64,000 nt of DNA from positions 62,001-126,000 of the forward strand of contig NW_020312009.1 of assembly GCF_003144115.1 (NCBI RefSeq). The letters are read 5' to 3'. The translations under genes were made by a program, and so were the position numbers. The notes below the pieces were generated by a model. The model saw only the letters and a list, made by a program, of their open reading frames with translations, was not told where the DNA came from and ran no database searches. Numbering within the stretch: position 1 is the stretch's first letter; each line of letters starts with the position of its first letter. This document shows, piece after piece, positions 27,904 through 40,561 of this stretch. This DNA comes from Tilletiopsis washingtonensis (taxonomy: Eukaryota > Basidiomycota > Exobasidiomycetes > Entylomatales).

Positions 27904-30405
27904 ATGGCTGCCTTCCAGCCGGCGTCCGGCCTGCGTGGCCTCAAGCGCTCCTGGTCCGGCAACGCCTCGGACCTCGGCGCCGACGAGAACGGCAGCGCCG
28001 TGTCCACCGCAGCTCGCTCATCCCTCGCCACGCCCGCCTCGTCGCTGCTGCCCGGCTCGAGCCCGGGCAACCCCATCGAGTGGAGCCCGTCGCCGGAGCC
28101 CGAGGTGCGCCGCAGCGTGCTCCCGCCGACGCAGCCGTGCGAGCGCGACGTCGCCAACGAGCCGGGTGCGTCTCAGCCACGCAGTGCGCCGCATGTATGC
28201 CGCTCACACTGCACCTGCCGCAGCGGCGTCTGGCTCGCGCCCGCGCGCCCTCGTTTCGGGCCCGGCGCAGCGCCGCAAGGCGACGGGCAGCGTGGCGTTT
28301 GGCGCTCCCCGCCCGCGCGCCGCCGCTGATGAGCACGAGGCTGGACCATCAGCCGCGAGCACGTCGGCGCAGGCCGGGCCCTCGGCGCCGCGCGATGCTG
28401 CGAGCCTCTTTCTCAAGTCGACGGCGCAGCTGCGCGAGGACCGCAAGGCCACGGGCGCGCTCTTCAAGGCGGGCGACGCGCGCACCGACACCGACGCCTG
28501 GGGCGCAAAGAAGCCCAAGTTCAGCGGCATCTTCCTCAGCATCGAGCAGAAGATGGTGTACAAGATGGTCGTCGACGAGGGCAAGAATGTCTTCTTCACG
28601 GGCAGTGCCGGTGCGTCGAGCGGAACGAGGGCCCGAGTGGTGCGCGCTGACTCTGCTGCAGGCACGGGCAAGTCGGTGCTGTTGCGCGAGATCATCGCCG
28701 GGCTGAAGCGCAAGTATGCGGCCAAGGCCGACTGCATCGCCGTCACGGCCTCGACGGGCATTGCGGCGTGCAATGTCGGCGGCGTCACACTGCACAGCTT
28801 CGCCGGCGTAGGCCTGGCCGACGGGCCCGTGGCGACGCTGGTGAGCAAGCTGCGCAAGAACCGCAAGGCCAGCAGTCGCTGGCTGCGCACTAGTGTGCTC
28901 ATTGTTGATGAGGGTGAGCGTTGCGGCGTGGCGCGTCGTAGCTGTCGGCTGACGCCGAGGCAGTCTCGATGATTGATCCGACGCTCTTCGACAAGCTCGA
29001 GGAGGTGGCGCGCCTGGTGCGCAAGACGCCGAAGCCCTTTGGCGGCATCCAGATCGTCGTCACGGGCGACTTCTTCCAGCTGCCGCCGGTGAACAAGGCG
29101 GGGCAGACCAACTTTGCGTTTGACGCGGAGAAGTGGGACGAAGTGATCCAGCACAAGGTGAACCTCACGCAGGTCTTCCGGCAGAAGGACGGCAGTGAGT
29201 CAGCAACGGCACGCTGCGGCAAGAGAGGCGCAGGCTGACCGCCCTCCAGGCTTCGTCAAGATGCTCAACGAGATGCGCTTCGGGCAGATGAGCGCAGACA
29301 CCATTGCACGCTTCCGCACGCTCGACCGCCGGCCTGCGCCGCCGGAAAAGGGCGTCACACCAACCGAACTCTTCCCGCTGCGCGCCGACGTTGAGCGCGC
29401 AAATATGGGCCGCCTGGAGGCGCTGAAGCAGGAGCCGCGGTGCTTCAACGCGCGCGACGGCGGCGAGATGCCGCCCGAGCCGCGGCAGAAGCTGCTCTCC
29501 AACTTCATGGCGCCGCCGAGCATCACGCTCAAGGTCAACGCGCAGGTGATGCTCATCAAGAATACCGACGACACGCTCGTCAACGGCAGCATTGGCAAGG
29601 TCACGGGCTTCATGGACGTCAACGAGTACAAGGCACGCGTCGCGGCCGGCGAAGACCTCTCGCGCACGAATCGTGACGGCTCCGTGATGCTGGCGGAGCG
29701 CAAGCCGGAGATGATGGCGATGCACGCCGGCGCGCCCGAGGCGGCGCCGGGCACCAAGGCGCCGCGCTCGCGCTCCTCGTCGCCGGCCAAGTCTCTCGGG
29801 CCGCTGCCCAAGTACCCGCTCGTCAACTTCATCGTGCCGGGCGGCATCCGTGCCGAGCTCGTCGTGCCGGAGATCTGGAAGAATGAGCTGCCAAACGGCG
29901 AGATCCAGGCGCAGCGCGAGCAGATTGTGAGTGCATGCTGCCGCCAGCCTGCGTCGAGACGGTGCTGACCCTGGCGCTCCCTGCGCGGCCAGCCTCTGAT
30001 TCTTGCATGGGCCAGTGAGTGCCGCCCGACGCGAACACCGAACGTATGACTGACCGACTCTTTCGTTACGCCTGTAGTGTCGATCCACAAATCGTGAGTG
30101 TCTCCTTCCGCTTCTGGCCTGGGCTGCGAAGCTGATGCCGTGCCCACAGACAAGGCCAGACGCTGCCGTACTGCAAAGTCGACCTGAGCAAGGTGTTCGA
30201 GAAGGGTGCGCTTGCTCCGACTCGCGATGCCGAGCCTGCGCTGACACCGCCACGCACAGGTCAAGCCTACGTGGCCATCTCGCGCGCCACGTCTCTCGAA
30301 GGCATCTGGGTCGTGGGCTTCGATGCGCGCAAGGTCATGTGCCACCCGCGCGTGCTGGAGTGGTCCAAGACGCTGAATACGCTCGTGCCGCCGAAGGCCG
30401 AGTAG
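27904..30405 (+). CDS. PIF1: PIF1-family 5'-3' DNA helicase
   Basis: Nine exons (27904-28165, 28224-28610, 28662-28913, 28964-29194, 29250-29926, 29993-30014, 30078-30093, 30150-30205, 30260-30405) join in phase to 682 residues. An unstructured Ser/Ala/Pro N-terminus (~200 residues) leads to [30 protein letters not shown] (Walker A at ~214-221), then [30 protein letters not shown] (Walker B, split by an intron), GDFFQLPPV (motif III) and the C-terminal AWAMSIHKSQGQTL plus [16 protein letters not shown] (motifs V/VI). PIF1 helicases unwind G-quadruplexes, limit telomerase and maintain mitochondrial DNA. Two very small exons (22 and 16 nt) encode the AWAMSIHKS motif. The middle insert ([21 protein letters not shown] region) is typical of PIF1. 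Complete, no defects seen. Confidence 0.95.
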
Positions 30406-30793
30406 CGCCGCCGCGTCCGCGCATCTGTCTCTGTCCGCATGTCCACACTGGTCCCACCATACACTGCATCCAGCTCCGCCGTCACCGCACACTCAATGTC
30501 AGGCACACCTCATTCAGAGCACGCGTGAGCAGGAGAGAGCGCATGCGATAGACGAGATGTACAGCGTGTGGCTGGGGGTGAGCATAGCATGGGGGAGGGG
30601 AGGGTGTGGATGGGTCAGTGAGGCAGGCGCGCTCGTGGCGCGGCCGGCGCGGTCGGGGCCACTTTTGTACGAGTGAGGGCTGCGAGGCCGGCGGTCAGCT
30701 GCGGGCTCCTGGTGACTGGCACAGCTGATGCTCACCTCTCGAACTCGCTCGGGACGCAGGCAATGTGGCCATCATGACACGCGCAGGCGCAGC
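30406..30793. other. Convergent 3' spacer
   Basis: This 388-bp spacer lies between the stops of PIF1 and eIF4G. It has a purine-rich patch near 30570-30610 (GGGGGTGAGCATAGCATGGGGGAGG). No gene is seen. Confidence 0.45.
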
Positions 30794-33700
30794 TCATGCC
30801 TCGCGCACCTCGGCGAGCTTCTTCATCAGCTTCGCGCTCGGCGGCGTGATGCCCTCGCCCTCCATGCCGTCGGCCAGCGTCTGGATCTTGTCGTCGGGCA
30901 GGCCCGAGGCGTGCAGCACCATGGCGGCAAACTTGAAGGCCTGCGGCGCGTCGACGCTGATGTCGTCGAGCATGGTGATGGTCTCCTTGAGGCCGCTGAC
31001 GACGTCGTCGTCCGAGAGGAGCTGCGCCTCGCGCGCCGCCTTGAGCAGCTCGCACACGAGCTGCACCTCGGACTCTTTGCGCTCGAGCACCGTGCCGAAG
31101 ATCTTGTCGATGAACTCGGACCGCCGCGGCGCCGGCAGGTCCTCGAGCGCCAGCTTGCCCTCGCTGATGTCCTTGACGGCGAGGAACTCCTTGATGTCGT
31201 TGGCGATCTTGCGCTTGGCCTCCTCGTCCGACATGCTCTTGCCCGCCTCGTCGCCGGCAGCGGCGTCGTCGGCCTCCTTTTCGTCCTCGTCGTCCTTGCC
31301 GTCGGCACTGGGCATCGGCTTCGTGCGCGGCGCGAGGTTGAGCTTTGGCCGTTGCGGCTCTGCGGAAGCCGGCGTAGCAGGCTCGGGAGCCTCGCTCTGC
31401 TGGTTGAGCAGGTGGAACCTGGCGGGGCACGGGTCAGCACGGCGTGATAAGGCAACGCAGCGCAAGGCACACGCACATGTTCGTCGTCGAGTTGGTGCGC
31501 GACGGAGGGTTGCTCCCGTCCTCCGACTTTTGGTTCTTCTTGGCAAAGACGCTCTGCGGGCCGATGGCCGACATTGGCCGGTTCGAATCGCTGCGGTGGA
31601 TGCTGCAGAGAAGGCGTCAGCTGCTGACGAGCATGCGGCTGCTGCGCCGCACTCACCCCTTGCCGAAGCTCGACAGGTCGCCGACCTTGCTCTGCCGCGG
31701 CGGCGGCGCCACGGTGCTCCAGCCGTCGGGCCCGACGGCGCCGACGCCGCCAAAGTCACCGCGCGCCTGGCCACGCCGCGAGCCGCCGCGCTGGATCGGC
31801 CCGCCACGGGCCGCCCGCGCTGCGTTCTCGGCGTCGTTCTGTGCCTTTGCCCGCGCAGCCTGTGGGTGGGAGAGAGTCAGGCCGGCGCAGCACATGGGCG
31901 CAACGAGCTACTCACGTCTGCGTGGATCTGGGCAATGGTCTTGGGCGCGGCGTTGTCGTGCCGCGGGATCCAGTCGCGCGAGCGCAGCTCGATCACGTCC
32001 TGCAGCATGAAGGCCATGCGCGAGTTGACGCCCGGCGCATCGCGCATCTCCGCCATGCGCGTGAAGTAGATGTCGATGTGCTGCTTGGCCTTGGGCCCGT
32101 CGAGCGTCTTGCCGACGGTCGTGAGCAGCTTGCACAGCGACTCGATCTCCTCCTCCTCGGGGTCGGTGGCGTTGGCGAGAAGCTTCTTGATGCACAGGTG
32201 CATGATGCGCTCCGTGAGCATGCCGAGCTTGTACAGCTCGCCGATGAAGCGCACAAGACCCAGGCCGCGGCGCTTGGCCTTGGCCGCCTCGTAGTACTCC
32301 TCGGACAGCAGCGCAGCCTCCTGCGGGGCCGCAGCAGGCTTCTCGCCGCGGGCCTCGGCCTCCTTGGCCTCGGTCTCGTTGCGCTCGTTCTGCTCCTTCT
32401 TCGCCTTGTCCTCGACCTCCTTCGACTTGGCGGCGGCGACGGTGGCGTCGCGCGCGGCCCAGCCGTGCTCGAAGTCCTCCTGGCAGCGGTTGATGAGGTA
32501 CTTGCGGAACAGGGTGCCGCCGAACGCGGGCTTGCTCTCCGAGCTGAGCGCCTCGTCGCGCACGTCGGGGCTGAGCTCCTCGTTGAGCTTGCGGCAGAGG
32601 CGCGCGTACATCTCCGACCACGCGGCCTCGTCGGTCGCCTTCTCGAAGATGAGCGCGATGACCTGCCGCAGCGTGCGGCCGTCGGTCTCGTCGACGGACT
32701 TGTTGGCCCACTCGAGCACCTGGTTCGAGATGCTGTCGAACTTCTCGAGCGTGAGCTTGTTGAGCAGCGCCTTGACCTTGCGCTGCACCATCTCGGGCGA
32801 GTCGGCCTTGGCGCTCTGGGCGCCGCGCGTGCCTTGCCAGCGCGTCTCGGACATGGCGAGCGGCACGACCTGATCCAGCGGGATGGTCGGGCCGCCCTTC
32901 TCGGGTGGATTGACCTGGTTGCGTCCGCCGCCGCCGGCGTTCGGGTTCGGCGCGCGGCCGCGGCCAGACTTGGACCGGCCGCCGGCGGGCACGCCCGTGC
33001 CCATCATGTCGCGCGACGGCATCGCGCTGCTGCCGCTGGCGGGCCGCGAGAGCGGCTGCGAGCGGGCGCCGGCGTTGAACGAGCCCATCGGCCCGCTGCC
33101 AAATGCGCTGCCCGAGCGTGCGCTCGAGGCGGCAAAGCGCTCCTCGCTCGTCTTGGGGTGTGCGAAGGAGCCCATGCCGCCGGCGCCCTTGCCAAAGGCA
33201 GAGCTGCCGCCGAGGCCGAGGCCGATCGAGCCGCCGCGCCCCGGAGGTGCCGGCGGGCCCATGCCGGATGTCCGCCGGCCGCCGCCGGAGCGGCCTGTCT
33301 GCGCCTGCGACGGGTCCATGCCGATATCGGCCAGCGGCGGCAGGTCCACCGGCTTCTCCTTGTACACGCCCATGAACTGCAGCAAGAAGTCCCGGTCGTA
33401 GCGGAACTTGCCGGGCTCGGCCGACTCGTTCAGCTCCGGCTTCGGCGACTGCATCGACGTCGGGTAGGCGACCTTGCTGATGTCCTCGATGAAGCGCGCC
33501 GAGCCGAGCGACTGCAGCGCTGCGGACATCGGTGCATCGGACGAGGCACCCGACGGCGTCTTGCTGAGGTCGAGCTGCGCCACGGCGGGCCGCTTGCGCT
33601 TCTCGAGCGCCTCGGCGTCCAGCTTGACGTTGGTGCTCGAGGGCACCGAGGTCATCTGCGGCTTGGCGGGCAGGCCGCCAAAGCCGGGCGTGCCGGGCGT

Positions 33701-36286
33701 GCGCGGGGTGCTCGGGATGCCGGGCGTGCGCGGCGGCGGGCCGTCAAGCGGCGTCTGCGGCATCGACGAGGCCTCGGCAGCCATCCGCTCAATGTCGGCC
33801 ACTGACCGCCGCGGGGCGGAGCCGGCGTCGAGGGCGTCGGCCGACTCTTGCAGAGACGTGTCGATCGCATCGGGGCGCGCCTTCTTCGCGTCCTCTGCCT
33901 GGGCCGCAGACGAGTCCTCGGCCGCCTTGGCAGCGTCTGCCTTGGCGCTCTCGTCGTCGCTGGCCTTCTGCTTGGCCTCCGCAGCAGCCTTGGCGTCGGC
34001 GGCCTCCTTGGCCTCGCGCTCCTCGCGCTGCTTGCGCTCGGCATCGGCCTTCTCCTGCGCCGCCTTCTCCTCCTGCGCCTTGCGCTCAGCGGCAGCCTTC
34101 TCTTCGGCCTCGCGAGCAGCGGCAGCGGCCTTTTCTTGCTCCTCCTTGGCCTTCTTCTCCTCTTCGGCCTTCTTTGCGGCAGCAGCGGCAGCCTCGGCCT
34201 CGGCGGCAGCCGCCGCCTTGGCAGCCGCGGCCTTCTCCTCCTCAGCCTTGCGCACGCGCTCGGCCTCTTCAGCAGCGGCCTTCTTCTTGGCCTCGGCGGC
34301 AGCAGCGTCGGCGGCGGCCGCAGCGTCGGCCTTCTCCTTGTCCTCCTTCTCCTTGGCCGCCTTGGCCGAAGCAGAGGCACCGCCTTCCCGCTTGGCCTTG
34401 GCCTCGGCGGCCTTGGCTGCGACCTGCGCCATGAAGTCCTGCGTCGTCGTCGCCTTGCTCTTCACGGCCGGCGAGGCGGGCGCGGGCGAGGCGGCGGCGA
34501 CGGGTGGTGTCGCGGCAGCGGCCTTACTGACGGCGGGCGACGGCGCGGCGGCCGGTGCGGGCGCTGCGGGCGCAGGGGCGGGCGACGAGACCTTGATGTC
34601 GACCGAGGCACGCGTCTCGGGGTTGACGATGGGAATGGCGCTGCTGGTGCGCTTTGACGGCTCGAAGCGCTGCGCGGCCGGGCTCATCGTGTTGCTGCTG
34701 AACGAGTGCGACGGCGAGTGGCCGAACGCCGGACCGCCGTGCGGCGCGAAGCTGGCCGGCCCGCGCGCGTTTGGCGGCTGGCCCATGCCGATGTGCGCCG
34801 GGTGCGGCGAGCCCGTGGCGGAGGGTGTGGCGGGCATGGCCGAGCCACGCGTCGAGGCGGGCGACGAGAGGCCGGGCGTCGACGGCGCGCCGCTGCTCAT
34901 GCCGTTCTGCGGCACGCCCATCGGCGAGGCGGGCATGTTGCGCGGCGAGCGCGGCTGGCCTTGGGCCATGTCGTACGGCGCGTGCTGCTGCCCGGCCCAG
35001 TGCGGCTGCGGCGCCTGCGGCTGGTAGTAGCCGTGCGGCACGGGATAGTAGCCGTACTGCGCAAGGGTGTCAGCGGAAGCGTGCGTCACGCTACGGATGC
35101 GCGACTCACCATGTGCGGCGGCTGCTGTTGCTGCTGCTGCGGCGGCTGCTGCTGCTGCTGCCACTGCTGCGGCGCGTTCATGCTGTGCATGTGCGGCATC
35201 GGCGGCGCGTGGGCCATGTGCGGCGAGCGCGGCTGCTGGCCGTGCGGGCCGGCGTGGTGCGCCTGGTACGGGCTGCCCGGTGCGCCGTTGTTGCCTGGGC
35301 CGCGCGCATTGCCGGGCGTGCCGGGCGCGTAGTGCGTCTGCGACGGCGAGCGCTGGTTCTCAAACGAGCGCGGCGCCGTGTGCTGCGGCGGCCGCAGCGC
35401 CGAGGGCCGGTGCTGCTGGTTCGACGTGGCGGCGGCGCCCTGGTGCTGCTGCTGCGGCGACGAGGCGGCAGGCGCAGCAGCGGCGGCGCCGTCGGCACCT
35501 GCACCAGCGGCGGCCGGCTGCGCGGCGTGCGACGAGCTGCTCGAGCCGCCGCCCTGGAAGAGCTTCTGGAAGTCGACGGTGCGCGCCGGCTTGGCGGGCG
35601 TCACGGCTGCGGCGGGCGCGGTGCCCTCGCTCGGCGTGGCGGCGGCCGCGCTGCCGTTGGCAGGCGCCGCGGCGGCCTCGCCGCCGGCGGGCTTGAAGCC
35701 CATGACCTTCTCGCGCGCCTGCTTGGCGTCTGCTGCGTCTGCAGCGAGACTGCCAAACTGCGTGGGCTGGTTGCCCTTGAGGTGCTGCCCGGAGCTGGGC
35801 TGCGCGGCGGGCGACGAGGAGAGGATGCTGTTCTGGTCCGCGACGGAGCCAAAGTTGATCGACGCGGCTGCGCAGATGCAGGGTCAGCGACGCGCGCACG
35901 CACGCCACCAGCGACCAGTGCGACTCACCGATGCGTGCGGCGGGCGCAGGACCCTTGGCGAGGCTGACGGCCGACTGGCGGCGCGTGTGGCCGTTGGCAG
36001 CGGGCGCGCTCTCGGTGGCGCTGCTACTGGAGGAGGCGTTCAGGGTGCCCTTGGGCATCGACGTCGGAGTGGCAGAGCTCGCGGCGGCGTGCGGCGCATC
36101 GGAGCCGGGCACGGCAGACGACGGCGGCGGCGGTGCGCGGGCCTTGTTGGCGGCGGCGGCGTAGTTGAAGGCCGGCGCCTTGGCGGTGAGCGCGGGCGAG
36201 GCGGCGCTGCCCGTGCTGGCAGCGGGCGCGCGGGGACCGGAGGCAGACGGAGCGGCAGCGGCGGGCTGGCTCTGGCTCTGGCTCAT
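30794..36286 (-). CDS. Translation initiation factor eIF4G
   Basis: Six exons (30794-31418, 31477-31602, 31657-31859, 31916-35056, 35110-35867, 35929-36286) join in phase to 1736 residues. The N-terminal half is Ser/Ala/Pro/Gln-rich with poly-Q runs. Residues ~580-770 are an extreme Ala/Lys/Glu helix. A canonical eIF4E-binding motif Y-x4-L-L is present at ~925 (YDRDFLLQFM). The MIF4G HEAT domain begins ~1128 (VQRKVKALLNKLTLEKFDSI) and runs to ~1370, where eIF4A docks. The C-terminal ~170 residues form an MA3-type domain (AKRKIANDIKEFLAVKDISEGKLALEDL). RGG-like and SR-like patches between the two domains fit RNA binding. eIF4G bridges cap-bound eIF4E, eIF4A and the 43S complex. Length is in the upper range for fungi because of the helical insert. 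The start is the MSQSQSQP ATG. Confidence 0.93.
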
Positions 36287-37483
36287 TCCTGGCACGCGGC
36301 AGGCGCAGAGGACGCAGCGGCGCGGACGGGCGCGCTGCTGACTCGCGTGGCGGAGCGGAGAGGGCGCGAGGCAGACGACGCAGGGGCAAGACGCAGGCGC
36401 ACAAGGAGGAGCGGCCGGCCAGCGGAGCGAGGGCGAAGGCGGAGCAGCGGGGGGCGCGGGCAGGAGCGACGAGCCTGCGGGCAGGGGCGGCGCAGGCAGG
36501 CGCGCGGCGGGTGAGAGGGGGAGCGAGGAGTGGAGACCTCGGCGGGAGCGGCACAGAGAAGACTGGCCGCGGATGGAGGAGCAGAGCACCGCCGCGACGA
36601 CGACGACGGGCCCTGCCAGGCCAGGCCAAGCGCAGCAGCGAGCCGAGCACGGCACGGCGCAGGAGGGCCAAGCTCACGCCGCGCCGCCGCGCGCTCACCG
36701 CGCTGATGCTGACGCTGCCCGGCGCCTGCCGGCCGCAGATCGCCTGTTGCTTCTGCCGCCGCGCCGCGAAGGCGGCGCCGCAGCGCGAACAAAAAAATTA
36801 GGGCGGCGGACACGGCGAATAGAGCGCGCCGTGCCTGGCGCTTGCCGCCGAATACAAGGCGGCCCGCGCGCGTTGTAGTGCGTGCCCAGCGGACCCCTCT
36901 GGCGCGCCTGCCCGTCGCCCGCACATAGCAGTCCGCAGCGTACGCCCTCCTCTGTGTGCTGTTGCAGGTACGTGCATGTGCGGGGCTTCACACATAGCAA
37001 GCAGGACCTGGCCGCTGCTGTCGTGGCGCGGCGGCCACCGTCGAGCTCTCCACGGCGGAGCTCGGCGCTGGGGCGGCGACGGCCTGGCGCGCGGCGCGAC
37101 TCCCGCGCGCGCCTTCCTCGAACTTATGCTTCACGCGCGCGCTCACCTCGTGTCCACAGCTCAGCTGCTTCGCCTGCAGCTCCGGGCACGTCGGCCGGAA
37201 AGGCGTTGCCGCAGCAACTGATACTGGCTCAGTGGTGCTGGGTGATGGAGCAGTGCCGCAGAAGAAGCGCCTGCGGCCAGGCAGCAGTACAACGGCGGGC
37301 TGGGGCGTGCCTTGACTTTGAGCGGCACGCTGCCGCGCGCCGGTGCCGCGCGCGAAGCCCGTGCGCAGCGTTGGCGGGTGCGCGCCTTGCATCGACAGCG
37401 CGACCTCGCCGCGACGGCCAGCGCCCTGTTCCTCCACCGCACCACCACCTCGCACCTCACCCGCCGGCCCGCCGCTCGCCGCC
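36287..37483. other. Divergent promoter/5'-UTR region of eIF4G and EMC3
   Basis: This is 1.2 kb between divergent starts. A short homopolymer AAAAAAA lies at 36791-36797 next to TTAGG, the only A-run of that size nearby. Otherwise it is GC-rich with open but protein-unlike frames. No gene is supported. Confidence 0.45.
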
Positions 37484-38632
37484 ATGGTGCAGCTCACGTG
37501 CGTGCTGCGTATCGCCTACTGCATCTTGCGCTGACCCGTCTGGCCCACAGGCAGCCGCTGCTGCTCGACAGGTGCGCGCGCAGTGCGGCCGCTCCTCGCG
37601 TGCCTTGTGCTGACCCAAGCGCAGCGCCATCCGCGACTGGGTGCTGCTGCCCATCCTGCTCGTCATGGTCTTCGTCGGCCTGCTGCGCCACTACGTCACG
37701 CAGCTCATCACCAGCGTGCCCAAGCCGCAGGCGCCGGCGGCCCTGCGCGAGCAGTGCGTGTGCCAGGACAGCGGGCGTGGCCCTGCGCTGACACCCGAGC
37801 AGGCGCATCATGACGCGCGCACAGACGACACGCATGAACAGCTGGTACCTCAGCCCGGCCGCGTACGCTGCCCGCCGCGACTGGCTCGCCGACAAGCTCG
37901 GCAGCGGCGAGTACGTGCAGCCCGTGCCCGAGGTGAGCACTGCGCAGTGCCGCACAGCAACGGCCGCGCTGACGCCCGCCGCAGAAGAAGCCCGACGAGG
38001 GCCCGGTGAACCCGCTCTCGGACCCGGCGCAGATGGAGGGCATGATGGAGCAGGCCAAGAAGAGCATCGTCATGATGGTGCCGCAGACGCTCATCATGGG
38101 CTGGATCAACATGTTCTTCAGCGGCTTTGTGCTGTGTGCGTGGCGGTCGTGGGTGCAGCGCAGCACGGATCGCTGACACACTGCCTGCAGTGCGCCTGCC
38201 ATTCCCGCTCACGCTACGCTTCAAGCTCATGCTGCAGCGCGGCATCGACACGCCCGACATGGACGTGGCGTGGGTGAGCAGCATCAGCTGGTATTTCCTC
38301 TGCCTCTTCGGCCTCACGGCCATCTTCCGCCTCATCCTCGGCGACAACAACGGTGCGCGGGCGCAGCGTGCGGTGCGCGTCTGCCTGGCTGACACGCCCC
38401 TGCTCCAGCCGCGGACAGCTCGCGCGACATGGGCGGCATGGGCGCCCTCACCGGCGCCGGCGGCCAGGCGCCGCCGAACCCCTTTGGCGGCGCCGGCCCC
38501 GACTACGCCAAGCTGCACCTGGCGGAGAAGGAGAACGTGGAGCTGGCGGGCGCCGGCCCGGCGGTGCGCGACGGCGTGTGGGTCGGCGCAGACGTGCACG
38601 AGCGCGTGCTGCGGCTCTACGGCGCCAAGTGA
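37484..38632 (+). CDS. EMC3: EMC3, ER membrane protein complex subunit 3
   Basis: Seven exons (37484-37497, 37551-37571, 37625-37753, 37803-37932, 37985-38135, 38191-38352, 38409-38632) join in phase to 276 residues. The family signature is clear: [33 protein letters not shown] (TM1), [62 protein letters not shown] (TM2), [18 protein letters not shown], then [15 protein letters not shown] (TM3). EMC3 belongs to the Oxa1/YidC superfamily and forms the insertase core of the EMC, placing weakly hydrophobic and tail-anchored segments into the ER. The first two coding exons are only 14 and 21 nt. The Gly/Ala-rich C-tail is cytoplasmic. Divergent from eIF4G, convergent with the glucanase. Confidence 0.95.
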
Positions 38633-38765
38633 ATGCGATGGATTCTGGATATGTATGTATGCGGGCGACAGGAATGAGGGTGGCGCAGAGGGTGTGCGAG
38701 GTGGCGCGGAGGGCGTGCGGGGTGCGCGCGCAGGGCACACGAGAAGGAGCAGAGAGGCAGAGGCG

Positions 38766-40561
38766 CTAGCTCTGCATGGCGAAGCGCGGCGCACGGGACG
38801 GCTGCTCGGACACGCAGCGCTGGTCGGTCGCCGAGCCGGGTGCGGGCGTGTAGAGGCGCTGCGTGGGGTCGCTGACGTCGGACGGGAGCCAGCCTGGGCG
38901 TGCGGAGGTGAGTGACAGCGTCGCGATGATCTCTGGCGTCGCGCTCACCCTGGTTGCGTGCAGCCTGGTACGACCACGCCGCTGCTGCGTCCGTTTTCCA
39001 CGTCCACATGATCCAGCCTTCAACGTCCACCGCCCCGGGCGCTCGTCAGCGGTGCAGGAGGGGCAGGAGGGGCGGCGGGCACTCACCGCCGGCCTGCTCG
39101 TAGGTGGCGAGCTGCGCCTCGGCAAAGCGGCGCATGAAGAGGTTGTTGCTCTTCGAGTTGAGCGACGGCAGGTCGTGGGCGATGGTGCGGCCCTTGCAGT
39201 CGTGGTAGTCGACGCAGCGCGTCGTGCGTCCGAGGGAGAACTCGCCGACGACGACGGGGCGCACGGCGTGCGCCTTGCGCAGGCGCGGGCCGATGGCACA
39301 CACGTGGCGCAGCAGCTCCTCGTCGTTGTCCGGCAGGCTGCGGTCCCACTGCTTGACAAAGTAGAAGTGCTTGTCGACGACGAGCTGCTGCGGCGGAAAG
39401 TCGCCCTGCGGGAACATGTAGTTGTACTTGGTCACGTCCTGGAACGCGTCGCTGAACATCGTCGTCGGGCGCACGAGGGCCGTGGGCGAGACGGCGTTGC
39501 GCACGGCGGCGAGTGCGCGCTTGTGGTAGGCGCCGAGGAAGGGCAGCGAGAGCTGCGCGTTGATGCGCGGCTCGTTGGCCACCTGGAGCAGCGTCAGCAC
39601 ATCAGCCACGGTGCACCCTGTGGGCTCGACGCACCTGGATCGCCTTGACGACGCCGCCGTAGGAGGCGTTGTTGACGTAGAGCTCAACCATGTTCTGCAG
39701 CGCCGCGATGGAGCGGTCGAGGTTCTTGGGGTCCTTGGCCCAGTCCTGCTGGCCGAGGCGCCCGCCGTTGTCCTGCCCGTTGATGTTGCCGGGCAGCGCT
39801 GGGAGAGAGAATGAGCGAAGCCGGAGCGCGACAGCTGGCGACGGCACGCACCGTGCAGGTCCAGCACGACGTCGAGGCCGTGCTTGAGCGACCAGCCGAG
39901 GGCACGTCGCAGGGCCGCGCGCTGCCGGTTCACCAGGTACGGCTCGGGCGACACGGTGGGCACGAACGTCCAGCTGCCGGCGGGGTCAGCCGTGCGCGAT
40001 GCTGCCGCCGCACACGCCACTCACAAGGGCAGGGGAATGCGCACGGTATTGAGGCCCGCCTGCGCCATCTCGGCAAAGTCCTGCTCGGTGTAGTACGAGT
40101 TGTAGTGGGCGACGAGGTCGGGCTTGGCGCGCGCGCCCTTGGCGCCCATCCATGCCCACTCGTCGGACAGCTGCTGGCGCTCAATGTCCGACGTGAGGAA
40201 GACGTGCGGCGTCTCCCAGGCCTCGAGCAGGAACCTGAGGCAGCTGTCAGACAGGAGTGCCACCGCTGCGGCACGGACGTCGCGCTCACCAGCCGCCGAG
40301 GTTGACGCCGCGCACGAGCTTGTCGCGCCCGAAGCGTGCGTTGATGCGCTTCGCCGACACGGCCCGCAGCGCAGCGTCGCTGACGTTGCCCGCCGGCATC
40401 GCAGCATCACTGACGTTGCTCGCCGACACGGCCGCGGACGCCAGCGAGCGATGCTTGTGCGCGAGGCGCGGCTCGAGCGGCGCCGCGAGCACCGCAGCGG
40501 CGAGGAGGGCAAGCGAGACGAGGAGCGAGACGGCGGCCGGCGCCGTGCGGAGGGAGCGCAT
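38766..40561 (-). CDS. Secreted exo-beta-1,3-glucanase (GH5)
   Basis: Seven exons (38766-38893, 38949-39017, 39087-39582, 39635-39798, 39852-39973, 40025-40234, 40290-40561) join in phase to 486 residues. A signal peptide ([17 protein letters not shown]) is followed by a short region with two VSDAA repeats and the GH5 barrel: [52 protein letters not shown], then the acid/base Glu in NEP (E260), the nucleophile Glu in VVVGEFSL (E370) and the Trp-rich strand GWIMWTWKT. This is the Exg1 family, which trims beta-1,3-glucan non-reducing ends during wall remodelling. A Lys/Arg site ([10 protein letters not shown]) before the catalytic core could be a Kex2 cleavage point. Convergent with EMC3 (133 bp apart). 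Confidence 0.92.

Noticed and set aside
31841-33805. A 654-codon + strand frame opposite eIF4G
   Set aside because: It is a shadow of the eIF4G coding strand, with Leu/Arg/Gly-rich repetitive composition and no family resemblance.
24394-40561. A cell-wall gene cluster (chitin deacetylase plus exo-glucanase)
   Set aside because: The two genes are 12 kb apart with unrelated housekeeping genes between them and opposite orientation.
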